Translations under genes and position numbers: made by a program | Origin: Nitriliruptoraceae bacterium | Lineage (GTDB): Bacteria; Actinomycetota; Nitriliruptoria; Nitriliruptorales; Nitriliruptoraceae | Direction: 5' to 3' | NCBI GenBank assembly: GCA_007134165.1 | Contig: SLLJ01000101.1 | Span: forward strand, 1-8,218 | DNA length: 8,218 bases | Shown: in pieces, positions 1 through 6,050 of the stretch | How positions within the stretch are numbered: position 1 is the stretch's first letter | Layout: every line of letters starts with the position of its first letter | The notes under the pieces: model-generated | The model's input: only the letters and a program-made list of their open reading frames with translations | What the model was told of the DNA's origin: nothing | The model's database searches: none

Positions 1-1221
1 AGCGCCGGGAGCCTGTTCGTGCTGATGGCAATCGCCGGGCTGCTCTCCGCGCTCGCGACCCGCCGCCTTCAGGTCACCCCGGCCTCCACCTCACCGGATG
101 CGATCACCCCAGGGGCCGGACCTGGGGACGGCGCAACGGACGAGCCCTCCTACTGGGCGGATGTCCACGAGGGGATCCGCACCGTGGTGCGCGACCCGGC
201 CGCCAACGTGCTCAGCACGCTGGTCGGCGGACAGTTCGTGGTGGTCGGGCTGCTCGAGGTCCTGGCGGTGGTCATCGCTCTGGAGTTGCTGGCGACCGGG
301 GCCGCCGGGCCGGGCCTGCTCACCTCGGCGATCGGCGTTGGCGCCATTGTCGGCGCCGGCGCCAGTGTGACCCTGATCGGTCGGCGCCGGCTGACCCCAG
401 CGATCGGCCTGGGCATCCTGGCGACCAGCCTGCCCATCGCCCTGATCACCGTGGGCTCCTCGTTCCTCACGGCTGCGGTGCTGTTCGGGGTCGCCGGGGC
501 GGGCAAGGCCTACGTCGACGTCGCTGCGCGCACGCTGCTGCAGCGCACGCTCAGCCCCGGTGTGCTGGCCAGGGTGTTCGGGGTCCAGGAGGCCCTGCTG
601 ACCGCCGGGACCGCGGTGGGCTCGGCGCTCGTGCCCGTGTTCGTCGCCCTGTTCGGGACCGAAGGCGCGGTGATCGCGGCATCGCTTGTGCTGCCGGTGA
701 CGGGGGCGGTGCTCTGGCCACGGATCCGACGACTGGACGCCGAGGCGCCGCTCCCCGACGGTGCGCTGGCAGTGCTGTGCCGGGTGCCGATGCTCGCCGC
801 GCTCCCGCCCGGAGCCCTCGAACAGTTGGCCCGGGGCAGCCGCTGGCAGCGCTTCGCCGCCGGCGAGGTGATCATGACCCAGGAGCAGTCCGGCGACCGC
901 TACTTCGTCATCCGCTCGGGTGCGGCCCAGGTGGAGCGTGACGGCCGACCGATCAGCGTCCTAGTGGCCGGCGCCGGCTTCGGCGAGACCGCTCTGCTGC
1001 ACGACCAGCCACGGAATGCGACGGTGACGGCACTGGCCGACCTCGAGGTGCTGGTAGTCCAGCGCGATGCGTTCCTGTTCGCCGTGACCGGTTCGCGCGA
1101 GAGCCTGCGGTTGGCCCGTCGCGCGATGCGTCACCAGCAGCGGGTCGCCGACGGATTGGATCCCGAGGACGACCGAGACGACCGAGACGACCGGCAGGAG
1201 GACCTCGACGGGCGGCGCTGA
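1..1221 (+). CDS. MFS transporter with C-terminal cyclic-nucleotide-binding domain (5' partial)
   Basis: The frame is open to the window edge (the first visible codons read SAGSLF), so the N-terminal half of the transporter lies upstream; 406 residues are visible. Residues 1 to about 250 contain several hydrophobic segments (about 1-19, 68-98, 104-126, 131-155, 196-232) split by short basic loops, as in the second half of a major facilitator carrier. From about 256 to 375 comes a cyclic-nucleotide-binding (CAP/cNMP) domain. Its phosphate-binding cassette is intact: GFGET at 326-330 and PRNATV at 337-342, with Glu329 and Arg338 in the places that hold the ribose and phosphate of cAMP or cGMP in this family. 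This suggests an inner-membrane carrier, probably an exporter, whose activity or assembly responds to a cyclic nucleotide; the substrate is unknown. The tail is acidic/basic and contains a DDR repeat. A GC hairpin follows the stop. Confidence 0.85.
   Translation, partial: SAGSLFVLMAIAGLLSALATRRLQVTPASTSPDAITPGAGPGDGATDEPSYWADVHEGIRTVVRDPAANVLSTLVGGQFVVVGLLEVLAVVIALELLATGAAGPGLLTSAIGVGAIVGAGASVTLIGRRRLTPAIGLGILATSLPIALITVGSSFLTAAVLFGVAGAGKAYVDVAARTLLQRTLSPGVLARVFGVQEALLTAGTAVGSALVPVFVALFGTEGAVIAASLVLPVTGAVLWPRIRRLDAEAPLPDGALAVLCRVPMLAALPPGALEQLARGSRWQRFAAGEVIMTQEQSGDRYFVIRSGAAQVERDGRPISVLVAGAGFGETALLHDQPRNATVTALADLEVLVVQRDAFLFAVTGSRESLRLARRAMRHQQRVADGLDPEDDRDDRDDRQEDLDGRR
1168..1194 (+). repeat. 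Tandem 9-bp repeat (3 copies) encoding Asp-Asp-Arg
   Basis: Three adjoining copies of GACGACCGA (the last ends in G) lie in the tail of the MFS/cyclic-nucleotide-binding gene and encode DDRDDRDDR. The unit is a multiple of three, so copy-number change would keep the frame. It is probably a slippage-prone charged linker. Confidence 0.7.
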
Positions 1222-1240
1222 GCATCCCCGCCGCATTCTT

Positions 1241-1263
1241 CCGCCCGCCGGCACGCGGGGCGG
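1241..1263 (+). terminator. GC-rich hairpin after the MFS gene
   Basis: CCGCCCGC (1241-1248) pairs with GCGGGGCGG (1255-1263) with one bulged G and a 6-base loop, 20 bases after the stop codon. There is no T-run, so it would be the tail-less type of terminator often proposed in actinobacteria. Termination itself is inferred. Confidence 0.4.
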
Positions 1264-1264
1264 C

Positions 1265-1270
1265 TAGCAT
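1265..1270 (+). promoter_or_regulatory. Possible -10 element for the universal stress gene
   Basis: TAGCAT fits the actinobacterial TANNNT -10 pattern and would place a transcript start about 25 bases before the chosen ATG at 1302. No -35 box is visible because the expected place is inside the GC hairpin at 1241-1263. Weak call. Confidence 0.25.
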
Positions 1271-1287
1271 CGAGCCAATCGGCCTAT

Positions 1288-1292
1288 GGAGA
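1288..1292 (+). promoter_or_regulatory. Ribosome binding site deciding the Usp start
   Basis: GGAGA lies 9 bases before the ATG at 1302 but directly abuts the in-frame ATG at 1293. The downstream ATG is therefore the better start, giving an N-terminus of MKIVAGF. Confidence 0.65.
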
Positions 1293-1301
1293 ATGGTCAC
1301 C

Positions 1302-1712
1302 ATGAAGATCGTGGCGGGGTTCATCCGGACACCGGAAGGCCGTGCGGCCTTGATCCGGGCGATCGAGGAGACGAAGCTCAGGGACGCTGAGTTGCTCGTC
1401 GTGCACTCGATGCGTGGGGGACAGCGCGACGAACTCGAACAGGTGATCGAGTACCGCGAGGAATTCGAGGCCTTGGAACGCCGGCTCGCCGAGAGCGGCA
1501 TCCGCTACCGCCTCGTCGAGTACGCCCGTGGCAACGCCCCCTCCGAGGACCTGCTGCAGGCCTCGCGCGACGAGGAGGCCGACCTGATCGTGATTGGCCT
1601 GCGTCGCCGCTCCCCGGTCGGCAAACTCGTGCTCGGCAGCAACTCGCAGGACATCCTGCTGCACGCCGACTGCGCGGTGCTCTCGGTCAAGGCCAGCCCG
1701 ACCGACGCCTGA
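1302..1712 (+). CDS. Universal stress protein (UspA family)
   Basis: A 136-residue single-domain Usp, close to the usual length. It opens with MKIVAGFIRTPEG (the family's first strand and loop), has the second core strand LLVVHSM at about 31-37, and ends with the hallmark region DLIVIGLRRRSPVGKLVLGS (94-113) followed by SQDILLHADCAVLSV. In ATP-binding members the motif is G-x2-G-x9-G(S/T). Here Gly99 and Gly112-Ser113 are kept, but the middle glycine is Arg102, so nucleotide binding may be altered. The likely role is a cytoplasmic stress or starvation protein, probably dimeric (family knowledge). It stands alone, with its own ribosome site, and meets the next gene tail to tail. The alternative start at 1293 would add three residues (MVT). 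Confidence 0.88.
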   Translation: MKIVAGFIRTPEGRAALIRAIEETKLRDAELLVVHSMRGGQRDELEQVIEYREEFEALERRLAESGIRYRLVEYARGNAPSEDLLQASRDEEADLIVIGLRRRSPVGKLVLGSNSQDILLHADCAVLSVKASPTDA

Positions 1713-1723
1713 TCGCTCAGGCG
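1706..1723. terminator. Inverted repeat across the two converging stop codons
   Basis: CGCCTGA (1706-1712) and TCAGGCG (1717-1723) form a perfect 7-bp stem with a TCGC loop. Both TGA stops are part of the stem: 1710-1712 for the stress gene and 1717-1719 for the reverse-strand gene. It could act as a two-way terminator, but there is no T-run on either side. Confidence 0.4.
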
Positions 1724-2565
1724 GCAAAGACACCACGCGCTGCGGGTCGCCGGACGAGGTCGAGTGCACAGCGCTCCACCGCGACGTGGTCGCCGACGGC
1801 ATGCGCCCGGACCCCGGGCATGCTGCGGCGCGCAAGCGTGCGCAGTCCGGTCACGGGAGGCAGTTCCACCACCCCATCCACCCCGCCAACGAGCAGCGCA
1901 CGTTGTACCTCCCGCCAGCGGCGTGGGCTGCCGGCCTGTGCCACCAGCGACGCCTGCGCCTGCGCCGAGGTGGCGAGCAAGCCGCCGGTGGTGGCACTGA
2001 GCAGGGGCAGGCGCGGCGCCCGCAGCGGAACCGAGGCGAGGACCGCTCGAACCGCTGCACGGACGGCAACGGTGACCTCGGGTCGCCAGGGCGCACACCC
2101 ATCGAGCGGCACGCAGGCACCGCCGGCATCCCGGATCCGGCCCGCCAGCCAGGCCAGCGCATCACGGGAGCCCGCCACCGTCAACTGCTCCTCGGCATGG
2201 TCCCCCTCGAGGACGAGTTCATCGTGCTCGTCAACGAGCAACTCGACCACCAGCCGGGACACGCGCACCACGGCGGAGGTCGCATCACCGGCGCCGGCCG
2301 CCTCGGCTCCCAGCGCCGCGGCCCCCAGCGCCTCGGACCGAGCGGTGAGCACCGTCCGGGCTTCGGTCGGGGTCAGCACGCCGGCGATCACGGCGGAGGT
2401 CACCTCACCGGTCCCCTGACCTGCCACCGCGTCGGGAACGATCCCTTGCCGGGCAAGTGCCTGCGCGGCCTCGAGCGCTGCCACCAGGTCCTCATGGGCT
2501 CCGTCGGCATCTCGTCCGGCAGGCTCGGGCCCAAGACGGCCCGAGAGCAGAAAGGCAACGCTCAC
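1717..2565 (-). CDS. FabD-like acyltransferase-fold protein, apparently lacking catalytic residues
   Basis: The 282-residue protein follows the plan of malonyl-CoA:ACP transacylase. The line PDAVAGQGTGEVTSAVIAGV (44-63) matches the nucleophile elbow of FabD (family PDAVAGHSLGE...), and EEQLTVAGSRDALAWLAGR (125-143) matches the ferredoxin-like subdomain (family QVVISG...). PRLPLLSATTG followed by SPRRWREVQRALLVGGVDGVVEL matches the C-terminal part (family PVVSNVTG...SPVRWVESV...GV...EVGPG). The key residues are changed: the GHSxGE serine is Gly51 (GQGTGE), the catalytic FHS histidine is replaced in CAPWRP (157-162), and the N-terminal PGQGSQ loop reads SGRLG. About 40 residues between the N-terminus and the elbow are also missing compared with FabD. 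It is probably a non-catalytic homologue, perhaps binding acyl carrier protein or another partner; the function is unknown. The second of two GTG codons was chosen because of the ribosome site. No fatty-acid synthesis genes are nearby. Confidence 0.7.
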   Translation of the reverse strand: MSVAFLLSGRLGPEPAGRDADGAHEDLVAALEAAQALARQGIVPDAVAGQGTGEVTSAVIAGVLTPTEARTVLTARSEALGAAALGAEAAGAGDATSAVVRVSRLVVELLVDEHDELVLEGDHAEEQLTVAGSRDALAWLAGRIRDAGGACVPLDGCAPWRPEVTVAVRAAVRAVLASVPLRAPRLPLLSATTGGLLATSAQAQASLVAQAGSPRRWREVQRALLVGGVDGVVELPPVTGLRTLARRSMPGVRAHAVGDHVAVERCALDLVRRPAARGVFAA

Positions 2566-2571
2566 CACTGA

Positions 2572-2577
2572 CTCCTC
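2572..2577 (-). promoter_or_regulatory. Ribosome binding site of the FabD-like gene
   Basis: GAGGAG on the reverse strand is 6 bases before the GTG at 2565 and only 3 before the GTG at 2568, so it favours 2565 as the start. Confidence 0.6.
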
Positions 2578-2607
2578 GATCGCGGCGCGGGCATCCGCAC
2601 CGCGAAG

Positions 2608-2623
2608 TTGACGTTGACGTCAT
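2608..2623. promoter_or_regulatory. 16-bp near-palindrome, candidate operator
   Basis: TTGACG-TTGA-CGTCAT is a near-perfect inverted repeat (one mismatch in the outermost pair) that includes the perfect 8-mer TGACGTCA at 2615-2622. It lies between the divergently read FabD-like gene and kynureninase. TTGACG-N4-CGTCAA-type sites are typical of MerR-family and similar dimeric regulators, but I cannot identify the binder. Confidence 0.35.
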
Positions 2624-2648
2624 GTTCCGGCGAGGTTCCCACCCGCGC

Positions 2649-2658
2649 ACAGATCTGT
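2649..2658. promoter_or_regulatory. 10-bp perfect palindrome in the divergent region
   Basis: ACAGATCTGT is perfectly self-complementary and overlaps the candidate -35 box of the kynureninase promoter, which is where a repressor site might sit. It is short enough to occur by chance. Confidence 0.25.
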
Positions 2659-2685
2659 CAAGCAGCCGATCGGCCTGGCTAGAGT
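2656..2685 (+). promoter_or_regulatory. Candidate kynureninase promoter
   Basis: TGTCAA (2656-2661) and TAGAGT (2680-2685) are separated by 18 bases and resemble -35 and -10 elements; TAGAGT fits TANNNT. A start near 2692 would give a leader of about 50 bases before the GTG at 2741. No strong ribosome site is seen; CGAGAT at 2731-2736 is the nearest purine-rich stretch. Confidence 0.35.
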
Positions 2686-2740
2686 CACCTCGCCCCCGGC
2701 CCCCACGCAACCCAGCCTCGGACCGGGCAACGAGATCCCC

Positions 2741-3946
2741 GTGGACCGATTCGACTGCCTCGCGGCCGACGCCGCCGACCCCCTCGCGCCGCGTCGTGCC
2801 GCGTTCCAGCTCCCCGACGGCGTGCGCTACCTCGACGGCAACTCCCTGGGTGCCCTCCAGCGGCGCGTGGCCGAACGCGTCCATCAGGTCGTCGAACTCG
2901 AGTGGGGCCACGGCCTGATCCGAAGCTGGAACGACGCCGGCTGGATCGAACTGCCACGACGAATCGCCGAGCAACTCGCTCCCCTGCTCGGAGCGCACGC
3001 CGACGAGATCGCCGTCACCGACTCGACCTCTGCCAACCTGTTCAAGGCGCTCTCGGCCGCCCGAGGGCTGTGCCCCGACCGACGGGTGGTGCTGACTGAC
3101 GACGCGAACTTCCCCACCGACCTGTACGTGGCCCGGGGGCTGGCCGATCTGGACCCGCGCCACGAGGTCCGGGTGGTGCCCACCGCCGAGGTCGCCGACC
3201 ACCTCGACGAGCAGGTCGGTGTCCTCACCCTGACCCACGTCGACTACCGCACCGGCAGGTTGCACGACGCGGTGGCGCTGACCCGCGCCGCCCACGAAGT
3301 CGGGGCGGTGACGGTGTGGGATCTGTCCCATTCCACCGGCGCGCTCGACCTCGATCTTGCGGAGTGGGGGGCCGACCTCGCCGTGGGATGCACCTACAAG
3401 TACCTCAACGGCGGTCCGGGCTCGCCCTCCTACCTCTACGTCGCGCGGCGCTGGCACGACGCGGTCACCACCCCACTGCGGGGATGGTTCGGCCACGCGC
3501 GCCCGTTCGCGTTCGCCCTGGACTACGAGCCCGGCCCGGCTGCCAGCCGCTTCCTCGACGGCACCCCGCCGGTGCTGTCGATGGCCGCGCTCGACACCGC
3601 CCTCGAGGTCTTCGACGGCATCGACACCCAGGTGCTGGCCGCAAAAGCCGCCGCGCTGACCCAGACGTTCATCGACCTGGTCGACGAACGCTGCGGTGAC
3701 GCGGTGCAGGTGGTGACCCCCCGCGACCCACGGCAGCGCGGTGCTCACGTGTCGCTGCGCCACCCGCACGCCGAAGCCCTGTGCCAGGAACTGATCGCCC
3801 GCGGAGTGATCGGGGACCACCGGCCCCCAGACCTCGTGCGCTTCGGGTTCGCGCCGCTGTACGTGCGTCACGTCGACGTGTGGGACGCGGTCACCGACCT
3901 CACCGAGGTGCTCGCGAACGGCGACTGGGAACCGCGGGAGCGGTGA
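2741..3946 (+). CDS. kynU: Kynureninase (L-kynurenine hydrolase)
   Basis: A PLP-dependent fold-type I enzyme that cleaves L-kynurenine to anthranilate and L-alanine, or 3-hydroxykynurenine to 3-hydroxyanthranilate, in tryptophan breakdown and, in some bacteria, NAD synthesis. At 401 residues it is near the family length. Visible hallmarks are YLDGNSLG (30-37, substrate/PLP loop), TDSTSANLFK (93-102), NFPTDLYVA (123-131), WDLSHSTG (193-200, with Asp194 and His197 around the PLP ring), CTYKYLNGGPG (217-227, with Lys220 the PLP Schiff-base lysine), GWFGH (248-252), RFLDGTPPVLSM (270-281), and the C-terminal VRFGFAPLYVRHVDVWDAV region. All key residues appear present, so it should be active. It starts at GTG. 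The stop overlaps the start of the membrane protein gene by one base, so the two are translated together. No tryptophan dioxygenase or kynurenine formamidase gene is in the window. Confidence 0.95.
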   Translation: MDRFDCLAADAADPLAPRRAAFQLPDGVRYLDGNSLGALQRRVAERVHQVVELEWGHGLIRSWNDAGWIELPRRIAEQLAPLLGAHADEIAVTDSTSANLFKALSAARGLCPDRRVVLTDDANFPTDLYVARGLADLDPRHEVRVVPTAEVADHLDEQVGVLTLTHVDYRTGRLHDAVALTRAAHEVGAVTVWDLSHSTGALDLDLAEWGADLAVGCTYKYLNGGPGSPSYLYVARRWHDAVTTPLRGWFGHARPFAFALDYEPGPAASRFLDGTPPVLSMAALDTALEVFDGIDTQVLAAKAAALTQTFIDLVDERCGDAVQVVTPRDPRQRGAHVSLRHPHAEALCQELIARGVIGDHRPPDLVRFGFAPLYVRHVDVWDAVTDLTEVLANGDWEPRER

Positions 3947-4389
3947 TGGCCACGGCCGCAGCGATCGTGCACGCCACCTCGACGCTGGTGCTCGTGGGGC
4001 TGATCTGGACCATCCAGGTCGTGCACTACCCCCTGTTCGTGCACGTCGACGCCGAGGTGTTCACCGTCTTCGAGGCCGCCCATTCCCGGCGCATCACCGC
4101 GGTGATCGTGGTGCCCTGGGCACTGCAGGGCCTGAGCGCCGCGGCACTGCTGCTGTCACCGCCGACGGGGGTGCCGCGGTGGCTGGTGCTCGCGACCGCC
4201 GTGCTGGCGCTGATCCCGGTCGTGGTCACCCTGGTCTGGTCGGTGCCGGCGCACACGGTCCTGGCCGAGGGCTTCGACGCCACCGCGCATGCCCGGCTGG
4301 TGGCCACCAACTGGTGGCGGACCGCGCCGCTCACGCTGGGAGGCGTGAGCGCGACCGCGGTGCTGGTGCTGGCGCTGCGGCGGGGCTGA
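3946..4389 (+). CDS. Four-helix integral membrane protein coupled to kynureninase
   Basis: A 147-residue protein starting at the ATG that shares its A with the kynureninase stop (TGATG). There are four probable membrane helices at about residues 4-24, 50-70, 78-100 and 127-144. Conserved-looking polar motifs flank them: QVVHYPLF (24-31), EAAHSRRIT (43-51), PAHTVLAEGF (101-110) and HARLVATNWWRTA (115-127). The pattern of a proline/histidine loop after helix 3 and a W-x-R-T motif before helix 4 is loosely like the DUF1772/anthrone-oxygenase-like membrane families, but I cannot assign it with confidence. Several histidines near membrane borders could bind a metal or haem (inference). The tight overlap suggests a job linked to kynurenine or anthranilate, such as transport or further oxidation. 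No function is established. Confidence 0.8.
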   Translation: MATAAAIVHATSTLVLVGLIWTIQVVHYPLFVHVDAEVFTVFEAAHSRRITAVIVVPWALQGLSAAALLLSPPTGVPRWLVLATAVLALIPVVVTLVWSVPAHTVLAEGFDATAHARLVATNWWRTAPLTLGGVSATAVLVLALRRG

Positions 4390-4397
4390 GGCCTCAG
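4386..4397. other. 12-bp perfect palindrome containing both converging stop codons
   Basis: CTGAGGCCTCAG is perfectly self-complementary and includes the TGA of the membrane protein gene (4387-4389) and that of serA (4394-4396, reverse strand). With no loop it would make only a short hairpin, so termination here is doubtful. No other terminator separates the two transcripts. Confidence 0.45.
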
Positions 4398-5977
4398 GCC
4401 AGGCTGATGCAGCGGCCCTCGTGGGCTCCGATGTCGGTGGCGATCGCCTGCACGATTTCCCGACTGGCGGTGTCGTCGAGCGACAGCGCCATGATCGCCT
4501 CACCACCAGCCTGCTGGCGGCCGACCTGGGCGGCGGCGATGTTGACCCCCGCCGCACCGAAGCCGGTCCCGACCGTGCCGATGATCCCGGGACGGTCGTC
4601 ATAGCGGAAGAAGGCCATGCTCGAGGCGGGCTCGAGGTCGACGGGCGTATTCCACACCTCGACCAGCCGCTCCCGGTCCCCGGGGGGCAGCACCGTGCCA
4701 GCGACCCGGATGGTGCGCCCGGCGCGCCCGACCCCCGAGACCCTCAGCAGCGACACGTAGTCGTCGCTGTGGGGGTCGGAGACCTCGCGCAGGTTCAGCC
4801 CCCGCTCCTCCGCGAGCAGCGGCGCGTTGACGAACGTGACCGGCTCGCTGCAGACCGCGCCGAGCAGCCCCTTGAGCACCGACAGGCCGAGGATCCGGCC
4901 GTCGGCGGGGGCGATGTCCCCGCAGTACTCGACGTTGACTTCGCCGGTGATGCCGTCCTCGGCGAGCGCGGTCAGCAGCCGCCCGAGCTTCTCGCCAAGG
5001 GGAAGGAACGGCTTGATGACGTCTTCGATCAGCCCGCCCTGCACGTTGACGGCGCTGGGCACGAACTCACCGGCCAGCGCGAGGTTGACGGCCTCGGCGA
5101 CCTGGGTGCCGGCCTTGTCCTGCGCCTCCTCGGTGGAGGCTCCGAGGTGGGGCGTGACCACCACCTTTGGCAGCCCGAACAGCGGGCTGTCGGTGGTCGG
5201 TTCGGCGGCGAACACGTCGATGGCGGCGCCGGCGATCTGGCCCTCACGTACGGCCTCGGCCAGCGCGGCCTCGTCGATGATCCCGCCGCGGGCGACGTTG
5301 ATGATGCGGGCGGTGGGCTTCATCCGCGCCAACCGTTCGGCGTTGATCAGCCCGATCGTGTCGGCGTTCTTGGGCAGGTGCACGGTCACGAAGTCGGCCC
5401 GTTCGACGACCTCGTCGACGGTGGGCACCAACTCCACGCCGATCCGGGCCGCGCGGTCCGGGGCCACGAACGGGTCATAGGCCAGCAGGCGCATCCCGAA
5501 GGCGTGGCAGCGCTGGGCGACGAGGGTGCCGATGCGTCCCAGCCCCAGCACGCCCAGCACCTTGTCGTGCAGTTCGGTGCCCTTCCACGCCGAGCGTTCC
5601 CAGCGTCCCTCGACCAGTGCCGCGTGCGCCTGGGGCACGTTGCGCGCCACCGCGAGGAGTAGCGCCACGGTGTGCTCCGCGGCGGAGATGATGTTGGACT
5701 GGGGCGCGTTGCACACGATCACGCCATGTCGGGTCGCTGCCTCGACGTCGACGTTGTCGAGCCCGACCCCGGCGCGGGCCACGACCCGGAGCCGACCGGC
5801 AGCGGCGATGACCTCAGCATCGATGGTGGTCTGCGAGCGCACGACGATGCCCTCGTAGTCGCCGGCGATGGCGACGAGTTCGGGCTTGGACAACCCGGTG
5901 CGCACGTCCACCTCGTGGTGCTCGGACAGGGCGGCGACGCCGGCGTCGGCAAGGGGGTCGGCGACGAGGATCTTCAC
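4394..5977 (-). CDS. serA: D-3-phosphoglycerate dehydrogenase, ACT-domain type
   Basis: Catalyses NAD-dependent oxidation of 3-phosphoglycerate to 3-phosphohydroxypyruvate, the first step of serine synthesis, in the cytoplasm. The 527 residues match the long actinobacterial form, close to M. tuberculosis SerA. Domains in order: substrate-binding segment 1-95 and 285-315, Rossmann domain about 96-284 with GLGRIG (145-150), an intervening allosteric domain (about 316-450) and a C-terminal ACT domain (about 453-527, FFRYDDRPGIIGTVG). The catalytic Arg230 (NVARGG), Glu259 (AAEP) and His277 (PHLGAS) are present. Serine feedback through the ACT and intervening domains is expected from the family. 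The GTG at 5977 is chosen because GGAG sits 6 bases before it and the N-terminus KILVADPLADAG is the family's; the frame stays open far upstream into the haemoglobin gene, but that extension is spurious. It is last in a same-strand series and lies 73 bases after the haemoglobin gene. Confidence 0.97.
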   Translation of the reverse strand: MKILVADPLADAGVAALSEHHEVDVRTGLSKPELVAIAGDYEGIVVRSQTTIDAEVIAAAGRLRVVARAGVGLDNVDVEAATRHGVIVCNAPQSNIISAAEHTVALLLAVARNVPQAHAALVEGRWERSAWKGTELHDKVLGVLGLGRIGTLVAQRCHAFGMRLLAYDPFVAPDRAARIGVELVPTVDEVVERADFVTVHLPKNADTIGLINAERLARMKPTARIINVARGGIIDEAALAEAVREGQIAGAAIDVFAAEPTTDSPLFGLPKVVVTPHLGASTEEAQDKAGTQVAEAVNLALAGEFVPSAVNVQGGLIEDVIKPFLPLGEKLGRLLTALAEDGITGEVNVEYCGDIAPADGRILGLSVLKGLLGAVCSEPVTFVNAPLLAEERGLNLREVSDPHSDDYVSLLRVSGVGRAGRTIRVAGTVLPPGDRERLVEVWNTPVDLEPASSMAFFRYDDRPGIIGTVGTGFGAAGVNIAAAQVGRQQAGGEAIMALSLDDTASREIVQAIATDIGAHEGRCISLA

Positions 5978-5983
5978 GCAAGA

Positions 5984-5987
5984 CTCC
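5984..5987 (-). promoter_or_regulatory. Ribosome binding site of serA
   Basis: GGAG on the reverse strand, 6 bases before the GTG start. It decides this start over upstream codons in the same open frame. Confidence 0.6.
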
Positions 5988-6022
5988 AGGACGTGGCGGG
6001 GGCAGAGACGATCAGGCAATGC

Positions 6023-6038
6023 AGGCCGCAAGGCCGCA
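6023..6038. repeat. Two tandem copies of an 8-bp unit upstream of serA
   Basis: AGGCCGCA is repeated directly twice in the 73-base gap (5978-6050) between the haemoglobin gene and serA. The copies also contain GGCC-GCAA-GGCC, a small hairpin. Apart from the serA ribosome site I see no clear promoter or terminator in this gap. Confidence 0.4.
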
Positions 6039-6050
6039 CACCTGCTCAGC

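Noticed and set aside
1594..2571. 325-codon open frame on the + strand opposite the FabD-like gene
   Set aside because: Its product is a compositional mix of Arg, Gly, His and Pro with no recognisable domain, and it starts inside the stress protein gene. The reverse strand gives a recognisable fold and a good ribosome site.
2492..3871. 459-codon reverse-strand open frame opposite kynureninase
   Set aside because: It is a mirror frame of a GC-rich gene with no family resemblance, while kynureninase on the + strand is unmistakable.
3781..3945. Start of the membrane protein 55 codons earlier, inside kynureninase
   Set aside because: The earlier segment is Arg/Pro-rich out-of-frame kynureninase sequence. 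The ATG overlapping the kynureninase stop gives a first helix directly at the N-terminus.
4421..5662. 413-codon + strand open frame opposite serA
   Set aside because: Asp/Gly/His/Val-rich shadow of the serA coding strand with no domain match.
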